Assembly: GCA_964019135.1 (NCBI GenBank)
Contig: OZ025261.1
Coordinates: forward strand, 27,202,029 to 27,266,028
Direction: 5' to 3'
DNA from: Arenicola marina
Lineage: Eukaryota; Annelida; Polychaeta; Arenicolidae
DNA: 64,000 nucleotides
A program made the translations under genes and the position numbers. Shown piece by piece: positions 11,420-23,400 of this stretch (the stretch's first letter is position 1; each line of letters opens with the position of its first letter). Under the pieces are notes generated by a model. The model was given only the letters and a program-made list of their open reading frames with translations. It was not told the origin of the DNA and searched no databases.

Positions 11420-14400
11420 GTAAGATTCCCCGGCAGCAGCCCGCCACTGATGGCGTGTTTGATTTACCCGAAACCGACAGGAAACCGAAACCATTTTTAA
11501 AACCGGTTTCAACGGTTTGCCCACCTAAAGGCGAACGCGTAGTTCCATTTGTGTTCAGTTTCAGCTCGTAAATTGGCAATGGCTATGTGCTTATGAAGTT
11601 GTGCCAGCATAAATATGCCGTCTGTTTCATTTCCTACCCGCGATTGGCCTGTTCCTTAAGTAATTATTCTCATACCTTTGTCCAGAAGTCTCTATTCATT
11701 ACCTTTGTCCAGAAGTCTCTGTTCATTACATTTGTGATCAACTATGGTGTATGTGTTCATTGAACTGACAGTTCCGCGCGACCGAAACCGTCAAACCAGC
11801 TCTCTCGACAGTTTCACGGTTTCAAGCAACCCGGTTTAGGTTCGTCTTCTGTCGGACAGTCGGCAACCCGGTTTAGGTTCGTCTTCTGTCGAACAGTCGG
11901 CAACCCGGTTTAGGTTCGTCTTCTGTCGAACAGTCGGCAACCCGGTTTAGGTTTGTCTTCTGTCGAACAGTCGGCAACCCGGTTTAGGTTCGTCTTCTGT
12001 CGAACAGTCGGCAACCCGGTTTAGGTTCGTCTTCTGTCGAACAGTCGGCAACCCGGTTTTGTTTTCATGTAAATCGAACACGCCATGATAGTAGCCACGC
12101 GTGTTTAACTCGATTGTGCTTCGTTCCATGAACACAAGCAGCATAATACGTAGTATTAATATAGTCAAATATATAGTTAAAATCATGTGGAACTGAGTGA
12201 CCAATATAGTTCATCTTGCGGTTGTTCTTCCGTGAGCTTTAAAGCCCCCTTGAGAGCGTTGATACCGCTTGACAGATCCGCAAATATGTACTTTCAATCG
12301 TATAGGAAAAAACAGACCGTTTATTTTTCATCGTTTTTACAATAACTAGAAACAAATATTTTTGTCACAATTTTTGTTTAAGCATTCTCGCTTTGAGGCC
12401 TTTGACTTTAGGTACGACGTTCTTTAATTATACGAACACCTTAGACCAACTAGAGGTCATATTTGTTCTAATTAAAGTTCAAATATGTTTCATTATAGTG
12501 ACAAGATATACACACAATAGAAGATATCAGGTTGGCCCAGCCCTACGGGGTTAAAAGTCACTCTGGTTGAAGAAAATCTGTTAGCTTTGACGTATTTAGT
12601 TACTTTAATATTGTGCGGACATCCTCTTTTCCAAACAGTGTCTGGGGGCAACCCCGATAGCTCAGTGGGTTAAAGCGCACGCATTGAACGCTGTGAGTGC
12701 CTAACGGCACGTGGATCGGTGGTTTGCGCCCGGCTGTGGCCATGTCTATGTGGTCGCAGGATACAGATCCCATGTCCTTCTTCGCAAAGGGTAGGGAGTT
12801 ACCCCCGGGGACATGGCTCCACTCTCCCTTCCCCTCTCCCATTGACGCGATATGACCAAAAGTGGCTAAAGCGTCCCGAATAACCAACCAACCAATCTAA
12901 GCAGTGTCTGATGTATTTTGCTAATTGACGCGAACAATGGTTAATCATGTAAATTAGTTGTTGATCTCTAGTGAAACCACTGAAGGTAGGGCATGCACTA
13001 TGTACATTATACCAGTCATTCCGAAATTCGTTATAAAAGTAAAAGCATTCAGATACAAAGTGAAACTCATCTTCGATGACGTTATCTTCACAAAATAAAC
13101 ATATACGTTCCTCTCGCAGTGTGTAGTATATACTTTATTTTCCTGCGCATGGGGTCTTTAAAGCAGCCTATACTTACATGCGCCATCTTAGATGTTTTAC
13201 ATTTTAGAATCAAGACTAAAAGTCTCTCAAAATTATGATGCATAGATATTTTATATCGCTTTGAGTCTGTAAGACAACAATTTCAAGATAAAACAGCGTG
13301 GACTAGTTTATCGCGCGGACGTCCTACTGAGTCGCGGTCGACACATCACACAGAATACCGAACAGCGAACAGGCGCGCAGGGATATAAAGCCGGCCACCA
13401 ACTTCTGCTCCGGTGAACACATTTTCTTCTCTCCAGATAGCCCACAGGGGGCTTTCAGGATTTAAATTCAAGACAGAATATACTTATTTGACATGGAAAA
13501 GAGGTTGGTAATGAAAAAATTACGGAAGATATTGCTTTAATGGCCTTCATGAAGCTCTGGTGTGGTTTGTGTTACAGGATCGCCTGGGCCCTCGCCATCC
13601 TGGGGGCGTTCGGGACCTTCCTCTACCTGGCCTCTACGAAGCTCATGGATTATTACTCCTGGCCGTCTCAGGTCGATCTGCTCGTCAAGTACACGCCGAC
13701 ACTGAGATTCCCAGCCGTCACAATCTGTAACCAAAACCCGTACAGGTACGAGCATCATTTATTCCCAATCAGCCACGCTGTTGTTGTTTTATCGTATATA
13801 TTCTGTATCTTGTCAGTAGACCGAATACACCGGTCCACACTCCGGCACTAAGCCCCGCCCATCAATCACTCACTGACGTCACTGTTGCTTTTATCCAATC
13901 ATGTGGTGAAAAAAGGTCTTCCACGTGCGTTATGTCAGACAAACAAGTCGGACAAACAAAGCAGTATGTCACTTTCTTGCCAGGTTCAGAGATGAGTACT
14001 TCTCACATGTACCATGAGCTATGATTGTCACTTTCATACTCACGACTAAGGAAAAAGGACTCAAGCGTGGGCGGGGCTTAGTGTCGGATCGCTATATTGT
14101 ATCTAAAGAGTGGCATGCATCATTCTATTCCAGATTGATCATGCAAAATAATTTAGTTGTGCGATTTAATACCAGTTTTTTTTTGTTACAGGATGACTTC
14201 TTTGCAAAAAGAAGGGTTGTACGACGTGTTTGTTCAGTCTTACTCCGCGGCGTACGGGAGACAACTATCAGGTGGGGGTCAGTGCAAAGAGACACCCCCG
14301 GGAGGGGGGGGGGCGGCACTGCATTGGTACAGTGGTGGGGGTGTGCCGCCCGAGTCTTAGATTGCGAGAGAAAAGTGCAATATTTTGCGGTGATTGAAAG

Positions 14401-17400
14401 ATAATTTTCAGTCATATCAACGTATATGAAAGTTAATTAATTGGACCCTTTCGATATCAACTGGAATATATAGTCAAGAGCTACAATTTTGATCAAACAT
14501 CAAGAGAAATTAATGTAGTGCACATTCGCCAAATGAAAAACTCGACGCTATCGTGGTGTCTCGTGGTGTGGTGCGCTTAACAACTAACTATATGCTACAG
14601 TCAAAATATATTATTCAGTGCAAATGGTTGAGTTCCTTTCTTTGCGTTTCCTTAACAAACAAGATGTCTCGTGCGAGCTGACCTTTGAACTCCTCACAAA
14701 CGTCTGCGCCGTCACCACCGGAGCGGTCTTCAGCGCCCTCTACCGGCAGACGACGCTGGCCGCCTGTCAGCTGTTGTGTGTGAGACTGGAGTCAGATTCT
14801 TGCAGCGCCGTCATCTACGACAGGCTGACCCAGGACTGTGTGCTGACGTCACTGACCGCGGAGAAAGCCGACGGGGCGACCACCAACTGTGCAGCCCCAG
14901 CAGGCGCTCGCTACTACAGGCGACATCGCTGTCTAGGTCAGTGTCAATGTAATATCTCACGCTCCCCGCACGGTGGCGCTGCGCACGCTCCGCTTTTACC
15001 GCTGCTGCCGGTGGGGGGCAAATTTCAAGATTCTTGAAAAAACGGTCAAATCAGGTGTAATATCTTGCAACATTAGAATTTTTCAAGAATAAAACATAAA
15101 AATAATGAGGTCTTTGTATTTAATTCAGCCAAAAAACATCTTGTACCCTCTCTTTTCATCCCCTGATACCATGGGTCATTAGGCTTAGGCTGGGTCCCAT
15201 TCACTAATTTGAAATGCGCGAAAATGCATTGAGGAAGTAGGCGACAAGGGAGATATAATGGAACCCCCGCGGAGTGAGTCGAAGGCAGAGCGTGATAATA
15301 TCTGTATCTTGGGGGTTAGTTCGGATATGCGATAGGAGTAACCGGCACAGATATTTGGATCATGCGCGCTCATAAATTCCGCTCGTGTGCGGATCAAGAT
15401 AAATCTAACGCAAAATCCGTATTCCGCACGAAAGTTGCACTTGTTGAACTGTACAAATCATGAAAAACATTAAACAGTACCATAGTAATATATCAGCGGA
15501 TATGTTTTGGGTTATCTTTTTTATTCTCTTTGTTATAATATTATTTTCAGATTGTTTGCAAGTCGAAATACTACGTTATACGTATTTAGCGTATTGTGGG
15601 ACCCCATGTTGGAAATCCGCGTGATCCACCTCCGGGAGTAAAAAAATGTACCACGTGACCGCGCTATCCGACCACAATCTCCGCGTTCGGTTATGCACTC
15701 CGCCGAGTCCGATTAGGCGGCTCGCATACTCTGACTCAACTGGAGTTATTGCTGAGGTGACGATGGTGTCCAGGTCACTTGGGGGACTGCAGTAATATTA
15801 TGGAGGAGGGGGTGGGGGGGGGGGGGGCAAGGGGTATTTGCGTTCCTCGGGATTGGGCCTTTCATTTCACCGTGAACTGGGAATGAGGAAAATAATTCTT
15901 CGTGAACTGGGAAGGGGCTATTAGCCGACCGCCGTGATTAAGAATTTTCATAAATCGTGAACTGGGAATTTGGACATGTATTAAATCACCGTGATTCGGG
16001 AAAACGTCAATTTAGTATTCTGTATCGGCTCTTTTTAATTTTAATTCATTGTGACTTGGGAATAAAGAAATTTCTTTTTCGTGATCTGGGAATCCAACCC
16101 TCCCCCCACCTCCCCTTGCCCCCTCCCCCCTATTATATATGACAGCTACCTGTCGTAAGAGGTCCTCGCAAGGAAACCAATGCTGAAGTGTTACATATTA
16201 TGGCAGAACCGCACATAAAAACGGGGGAAATAATTCTTATATTCTGAGTATTCTTTTATCAAGTTTAACTGAACCACAAATGTCAGCCCCTGTACCGTGG
16301 GTAGCATTTCCTATAGATCCTGATTTGCAGGCCTGACCTATAGGTAAAAACGTGATGCCTAACCTATAGGTAAAATACATGTCTGACCTATGGATAAAAT
16401 ACATGTGTGACATGTATGACATTTACCTCATGACATGAGGTAAAATACAGGTGAAATACATGCCTGACCTATACGTAAAACGTATTGTCCATGTGGGGCT
16501 TAAAACGTCTGAAACCAACCAACGTTTTTAGCCGGGGATCAGACATACGTTACGTCGCTCTTGCATTGAACTTTCGAATGATTGTCGGTACGCGGAACGG
16601 CGGTGGAGCCGAGCGGCGACGGAACCAAGGCGACGCGGTTCTGACGCGGTGGCCAACGCCCACTGGACGCGACTCGTCGCCCGGTGGTCAACGCCCACCG
16701 GACGCGACTCGTCGCCCGGCGGCCAACGCTCACTGGACGCGACTCGTCGCCCGGCGGCCAACGCCCACCGGACGCGACTCGTCGCCCGGCGGCCAATGTT
16801 CACTGGACGCGACTCGTCGCCCGGCGGCCAACGCCCACCGGACGCGACTCGTCACGCGGCGGCCAACGCCCACCGGACGCGACTCGTCACGCGGCGGCCA
16901 ACGCCCACCGGACGCGACTCGTCGCCCGGCGGCCAACGCCCACCGGACGCGACTCGTCGCCCGGCGGCCAACGCCCACCGGACGCGACTCGTCGCCCGGC
17001 GGCCAACGCCCACCGGACGCGACTCGTCGCCCGGCGGCCAACGCCCACCTGACGCAACTAGTCGCCCGGCGGCTAACGCCCACCGGACGCAACTCGTCAC
17101 GCGGCGGCCAACGCCCACCGGACGCGACTCGTCGCCCGGCGGCTAACGCCCACCGGACGCGACTCGTCGCCCGGCGGCCAACGCCCACCGGACGCGACTC
17201 GTCGCCCGGCGGCCAACGCCCACCTGACGCAACTAGTCGCCCGGCGGCCAACGCCCACCGGACGCGACTCGTCACGCGGCGGCCAACGCCCACCGGACGC
17301 GACTCGTCGCCCGGCGGCCAACGCCCACCGGACGCGACTCGTCGCCCGGTGGCCAACGCCCACCGGACGTGACTCGTCACGCGGCGGCCAACGCCCACCG

Positions 17401-20400
17401 GACGCGACTCGTCGCCCGGCGGCCAACGCCCACCTGACGCAACTAGTCGCCCGGTGGCCAACGCCCACCGGACGCGACTCGTCGCCCGGCGGCCAACGCC
17501 CACCGGACGCGACTCGTCTCCCGGTGGCCAACGCTCACTGGACGCGACTCGTCGCCCGGCGGCCAACGCACACCGGACGCGACTCGTCGCCCGGTGGCCA
17601 ACGCTCACTGGACGCGACTCGTCGTCCGGTGGCCAACGCCCACCGGACGTGACTCGTCACGCGGCGGCCAACGCCCACCGGACGCGACTCGTCGCCCGGC
17701 GGCCAACGCCCACCGGACGCGACTCGTCGCCCGGTGGCCAACGCCCACCGGACGCGACTCGTCGCCCGGCGGCCAACGCCCACCGGACGCGACTCGTCGC
17801 CCGGCGGCCCAGTTATTTTGCCACAGTCGCCGTGTTAAAGATCATGCGGTGCATCGTGCTAAACGTTTTTTTTTTCTGGTTAACTGAAATGTCGACGGCG
17901 CGCCGACCGACGACCGCAAAATACAACATATCCCATCTCAACGCGAAGCCTCCGCAGAGCCGAGTCGACAGCGCGTGGGCGCCGCGTGCAGTGGGCGTCA
18001 GCCAAGTGAAACTCAACTATCCTTGTTTTTTTTCATCGCGCGTCAGTTCCGTCGCCGTGCCGCTAACGCGTCTAGTGGGCGTTAGCACTAAAACCTGGAC
18101 AACTGACGATAGGATGCATAGTGTTTGTATCATCCGAGCCATACATGTTGTCTACTTCAGACGTGAAGTCCCTCTTTTGTGACTTTGAGTCCGAGAAGTG
18201 CGAAGTGACCATTGCCACCAACTTGTCGGACGTCTTCGAGTTAGTTCAAGGTGCCGATTTCACGTCTGGACGAGGTAAACCCGTGACAATAAACCGATCC
18301 AGGCTGTCAATCACTGACGCCACTTTTGCTTCTACCCAATCATGTGGGGAAAAATCATGTGTGTTATGTCGGGCAAACAAGTCAGACAAACAAAGCAATC
18401 TGTCACCTGTTTTGTCAGTTTGAGAGATGAGTACTTCTCACGTGTAACAACCATGTCACCTGATTGTCAATTTCATGGTCACGATTGAGGAAACAAGACT
18501 CAGACGTGGGTGGGGCTTAGTGAAGGAGTATGGTTCTGTCCATAGCCGGATCCATACTCCGACACTAAGCCATGTTTGTCGGACTTGTTTGTCTAACATA
18601 ACACACGTGGAAGATCGTTTTCGCCACAAGATTGGATAAAAGCAACAGTGACGTCACGGAATCATTGACAGTCTGGGGCGGTCTATTATTCAGCCATTAC
18701 ATACCCAATTATTAAATATTGACAAATGAGGCCTTTACATTGATTCAGTTCGTTATTGGCTAGTAACTGTTATTATAGTAACACTTATATATGAATGTTG
18801 AGCATGTATGCCTGTGATCCAATACATATTGTGCCTACTTTAAAATGCATTGGTTATGTAGCTCCCTATATAGTGCCTTGTTGTTTTCGTGTAGGACTAT
18901 AATGATGTACAAATACAAACACAAAAAAAGGCGTTTGCGTTGTTTTCGTGTTTATCTCATTAACAGCTAGGCCAGTTGGAAGGATATAAGCCTAGCAAAC
19001 AATCGCAAAAATAAATCAGTGCATCCATGTTTTGGATTAAAGCAATATATTCTGTAATTTTTTGTATTACCAACCTCTTCCCCATGTCAAATAAGTATAT
19101 TCTGTCTTGAATTTAAATCCTGAAAGCTTGTAGGCTATCCGGAGAGAAGCAATTTGGTCACCGGAGCAGAAGTTGGTGGCCGGCTTTATATCCCTACGCG
19201 CCTGTTCGCTGTTCGGTATTTTGTGTGTGATGTCGACCGCGGCTCGCTATCACGTCCGCGCGCGATATAAATAAACCGGCAGTTTTATGTTGAAATAGTT
19301 GTTTTACAGACTCTCGGAGATATAAAAGTTATAGGCATCATAATTTTGATAATTTACTTTTAGTCTTGATTCTAAAATGTAAAAAATCTAAAATGGCGCA
19401 TGTAAATATATTGCTTTAAACTTCCACAGCTGATGGTCACTACATGAACTTCCTGGCGACCGGCGTGCGGCCCAAGTACAGAGCCCAGCTGGTGACGCCC
19501 TACATGAACACCACCAACAAGTGTCTGCGCTTTGTCTACCGCATCCGGGGAGACGTCGCCCCAACCATTGACGTCATCAGCGTGGACGAGGACCTCACTT
19601 ATGACGTCATCAAGACATTCAACAGTACGTTTCTTGACCATTTAATTTTCTGGGTGTGAGTAATGAACCTCCTTGGTCTTCCCACTGTGAGTAATGAACC
19701 TCCGTGGTGTTCCTGCTGTGAGTAATGAACTTCCTTGGTATCCCTGATGTGAAAAATGAACCTCCATGGTGTTTTTGATGTGAGTAATGAACCTTTTTGG
19801 TGTCCCTGATGCGAGTAATGAACGTCCTTGGTGTTCCTGCTCTGAGTAATGAACCTCCTTGGTGTTCCTGCTCTGAGTAATGAACGTCCTTGGTGTTCCT
19901 GCTGTGAGTAATGAACCTCCTTGGTGTTCCTGCTGTGAGTAATGAACTTCCTTGGTATCCCTGATGTGAAAAATGAACCTCCATGGTGTTTTTGATGTGA
20001 GTAATGAACCTTTTTGGTGTCCCTGATGCAAGTAATGAACGTCCTTGGTGTTCCTGCTCTGAGTAATGAACCTCCTTGGTGTTCCTGCTGTGAGTAATGA
20101 ACTTCCTTGGTATCCCTGATGTGAAAAATGAACCTCCATGGTGTTTTTGATGTGAGTAATGAACCTTTTTGGTGTCCCTGATGCGAGTAATGAACGTCCT
20201 TGGTGTTCCTGCTCTGAGTAATGAACCTCCTTGGTGTTCCTGCTCTGAGTAATGAACGTCCTTGGTGTCCCTGATGCGAGTAATGAACGTCCTTGGTGTT
20301 CCTGCTCTGAGTAATGAACCTCCTTGGTGTTCCTGCTCTGAGTCATGAACGTCCTTGGTGTTCCTGCTCTGAGTAATGAACCTCCTTGGTGTTCCTGCTC

Positions 20401-23400
20401 TGAGTAATGAACGTCCTTGGTGTTCCTGCTGTGGGTAATAAACCTCCCGTGAAGCAGTCGGCCACCTTTTTGTCGTTGTGTGCCTGGTTTTCTGCGTTGT
20501 AATTCAAAATATTAACGTTACCATGACCACCAGGTTTGAAAGCGACTTTGGACTTGTCTCGCCACAGGTTCACACTATCTTCTTGGTAATGAGTGGCAGA
20601 CGGCCTACGTCAGACTACTGGACGGCGTCAACAGCGTCATCATAGAGGCCACTCGCCCAGCAGAGGGCGTTAGTGGCTCTCAGATTGACAACGTCGAACT
20701 AAACACGTGCTCCTACCTCGGTAACTATGCTAATGTACCAATCACACTGTGCAATAAATTACCTTTTTTTCTATTGTAGGCTGGTTGGTTTCTCATGACA
20801 CTTAGAGCGTGTTCGTTTTACATCAAACCAAAGCAGGTTGACCGAACTGACTGTTCGACACGAGAAGAACCGAAACGGGTTTGCTCGAAACTGTAAAAAT
20901 CGAGAGAGCTGGTTTGACAGTTTTCAGTTCCGCGGAACTGTCATTTCGATCAACACATACACCATAGTTGATCATAAATGTAATGAATAGATACTTCTGG
21001 ACAAAGGTATGAGACTAATTAATTACGGAACAGTCCAATCGCGGGTAGAAAATGAAACAGACGGCATATTTATGCTGGCACAACTTCATGGGCACATGGC
21101 CATTGCCCAAATACATGCTGAAACTGTAAACAAATGATGCATTCGCCTTTAGGTGGGCAAACCGTTGAAACCGGTTTCAAAAACAGTTTCTGTTTCCCGC
21201 CGGTTTCAGGTAAATTGAATACGCCCTAAGTTTGTATGTCATACGGCAGCATAAGCTAGATCACATTTACTAAGGCAGCAACCTCGGTCTTAGATATCCA
21301 TTGCACCAGAACCATTCAAATACGATATTTCGGAAATAAACGATAATGTCAAAAATCTTTATCAAATGCCTTTCCCTTTTCCTACTAGAACGTGACTGTA
21401 GACCCGAGGGCAGGTACAATCTCTACCTGGGTCACCGCCAGACGTCTCTGATGGGTCTTCCATGCATCAACTGGACGGACGTCGGCTACTTTGCCAACTT
21501 CTGGGCTCACTTCAGTAACGCCGGCCTGACTCCGGCGGAAACTGAAAACTTCTGTCGATCCTGGGTTGGCAGTAGCGTCTTGGTGTGCTTAATAGCCCAA
21601 TACAGTATTGTACAATGTGACGTAGAGGCATGCGGTGAGTTCCCATCACAAGACGGGTGCAATACAGACTAGATCCAAAGATACATATATCCTGGGTGCA
21701 TGAAGCAAATTAGTGTAGCAAATGGCCGCTGCGTGTGTGACGTCATTAACTGATGACGTCACTCATTGTTCTTTCAGAGTGTCGCTCCGAGTTCAGCCAT
21801 CAGTGTAGCAATGGCCGCTATGTGGCAGAGAGAGACATCCCATGCAGCGTCATTAACTGATTACGTCACCTATTGTTCTTTAGAGTGTCGTTCCGAGTCC
21901 AGCCATCAGTGTAGCAATGGCCGCTGTGTGGCAGACACCCTGTGTGACGTCATGAACTGATGACGTCACTCATTGTTCTTTCATAGTGTCTCCCCAAGTT
22001 AAGCCATCAGTGTAGCAATGGCCGCTGTGTGGCAGAGAGATACACCCTGTGTGACGTCATTAATTGATGACGTCACCTATTGTTCTTTCATAGTGTCTCC
22101 CCAAGTTAAGCCATCAGCGTAGCAATGGCCGCTGTGTGGCAGAGAGATACACCCTGTGTGACGTCATTAAATGATCACGTCACCTATTGTTCTTTCAGAG
22201 TGTCTCTCCGAGTTCAGCCATCAGTGTAGCAATGGCCGCTGTGTGGCAGAGAGATACACACTGTGTGACGTCAATTAATGATCACGTCACCTATTGTTCT
22301 TTCAGAGTGTCTCTCCGAGTTCAGCCATCAGTGTAGCAATGGCCGCTGTGTGGCAGAGAGATACACACTGTGTGACGTCATTAACTGATGACGTCACCTA
22401 TTGTTCTTTCAGAGTACGGCTCGGGGTCCAGCCATCAGTGTAGCACTGGCTTCTGTGTGGCAGAGAGACACCCTGTGTGACGTCATTAGCTGATGACGTC
22501 ACCTATTGTTCTTTCAGAGTGTCGCTCCGAGTCCAGCCATCAGTGTAGCACTGGCTTCTGTGTGGCAGAGAGACACCCTGTGTGACGTCATTAGCTGATG
22601 ACGTCACCTATTGTTCTTTCAGAGTGTCGCTCCGAGTCCAGCCATCAGTGTAGCACTGGCTTCTGTGTGGCAGAGAGACACCCTGTGTGACGTCATTAAC
22701 TGATGACGTCACCTATTGTTCTTTCAGAGTGTCGCTCCGAGTCCAGCCATCAGTGTAGCACTGGCTTCTGTGTGGCAGAGAGACACCCTGTGTGACGTCA
22801 TTAGCTGATGACGTCACCTATTGTTCTTTCAGAGTGTCGCTCCGAGTCCAGCCATCAGTGTAGCACTGGCTTCTGTGTGGCAAAGAGACACCCTGTGTGA
22901 CGTCATTAACTGATGACGTCACCTATTGTTCTTTCAGAGTGTCGCTCCGAGTCCAGCCATCAGTGTAGCACTGGCTTCTGTGTGGCAGAGAGACACCCTG
23001 TGTGACGTCATTAGCTGATGACGTCACCTATTGTTCTTTCAGAGTGTCGCTCCGAGTCCAGCCATCAGTGTAGCACTGGCTTCTGTGTGGCAGAGAGACA
23101 CCCTGTGTGACGTCATTAGCTGATGACGTCACCTATTGTTCTTTCAGAGTGTCGCTCCGACTCCAGCCATCAGTGTAGCAATGGCTTCTGTGTGGCAGAG
23201 AGACACCTGTGCGATGGACACGACGACTGCCCAAACGGAAGTGACGAGACCATTGATCAATGTGGTAAGTAATCTAACGCATCCACTTGCATCGATCTTA
23301 ATCGAACCATTGTTTCCGTCTAGCGCTCGCATTACACGAGAAGCGCATTAGTAACCGTAGTCGACGGTGTGGACTCTAACATGGATGAACCGTGTAATTT

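Larger units (their letters stand above)
14937..18160. other. Intron 5 of the channel gene
   Basis: A 3.2 kb intron with no recognised gene. It holds a dispersed repeat (15811-16100), a degenerate 'CCTATAGGTAAAATACATG' repeat (about 16310-16490) and the 35-bp GC-rich array (16648-17812). The flanks of that array are also GC-rich and carry CG-dense sequence (17880-18090). Confidence 0.6.

Noticed and set aside
11338-11571. Start of the channel at the ATG at 11338 or the 11332-11571 ORF
   Set aside because: That frame gives MKKATSARR without family features; the ASC frame in the same exon has HG and joins exon 3 in phase.
12645-12730. Functional tRNA gene
   Set aside because: A box and B-box-like motifs are present but no cloverleaf could be built, and the body, tail and target duplication show a SINE.
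15188-15612. Possible TIR element (GCTGGGTCCCATTC and GTGGGACCCCATG)
   Set aside because: Ends match too weakly and no second copy was found in the window.
16485-18182. Arg/Pro-rich ORFs (RRPTPTGRDSSPGGQ)
   Set aside because: Frame shadows of the 35-bp intronic array, present in several frames and both strands.
21766-22960. Thirteen extra LDLa exons
   Set aside because: Each decoy has an acceptor and half an LDLa but runs into a stop with no good donor; only 23148-23264 is complete.
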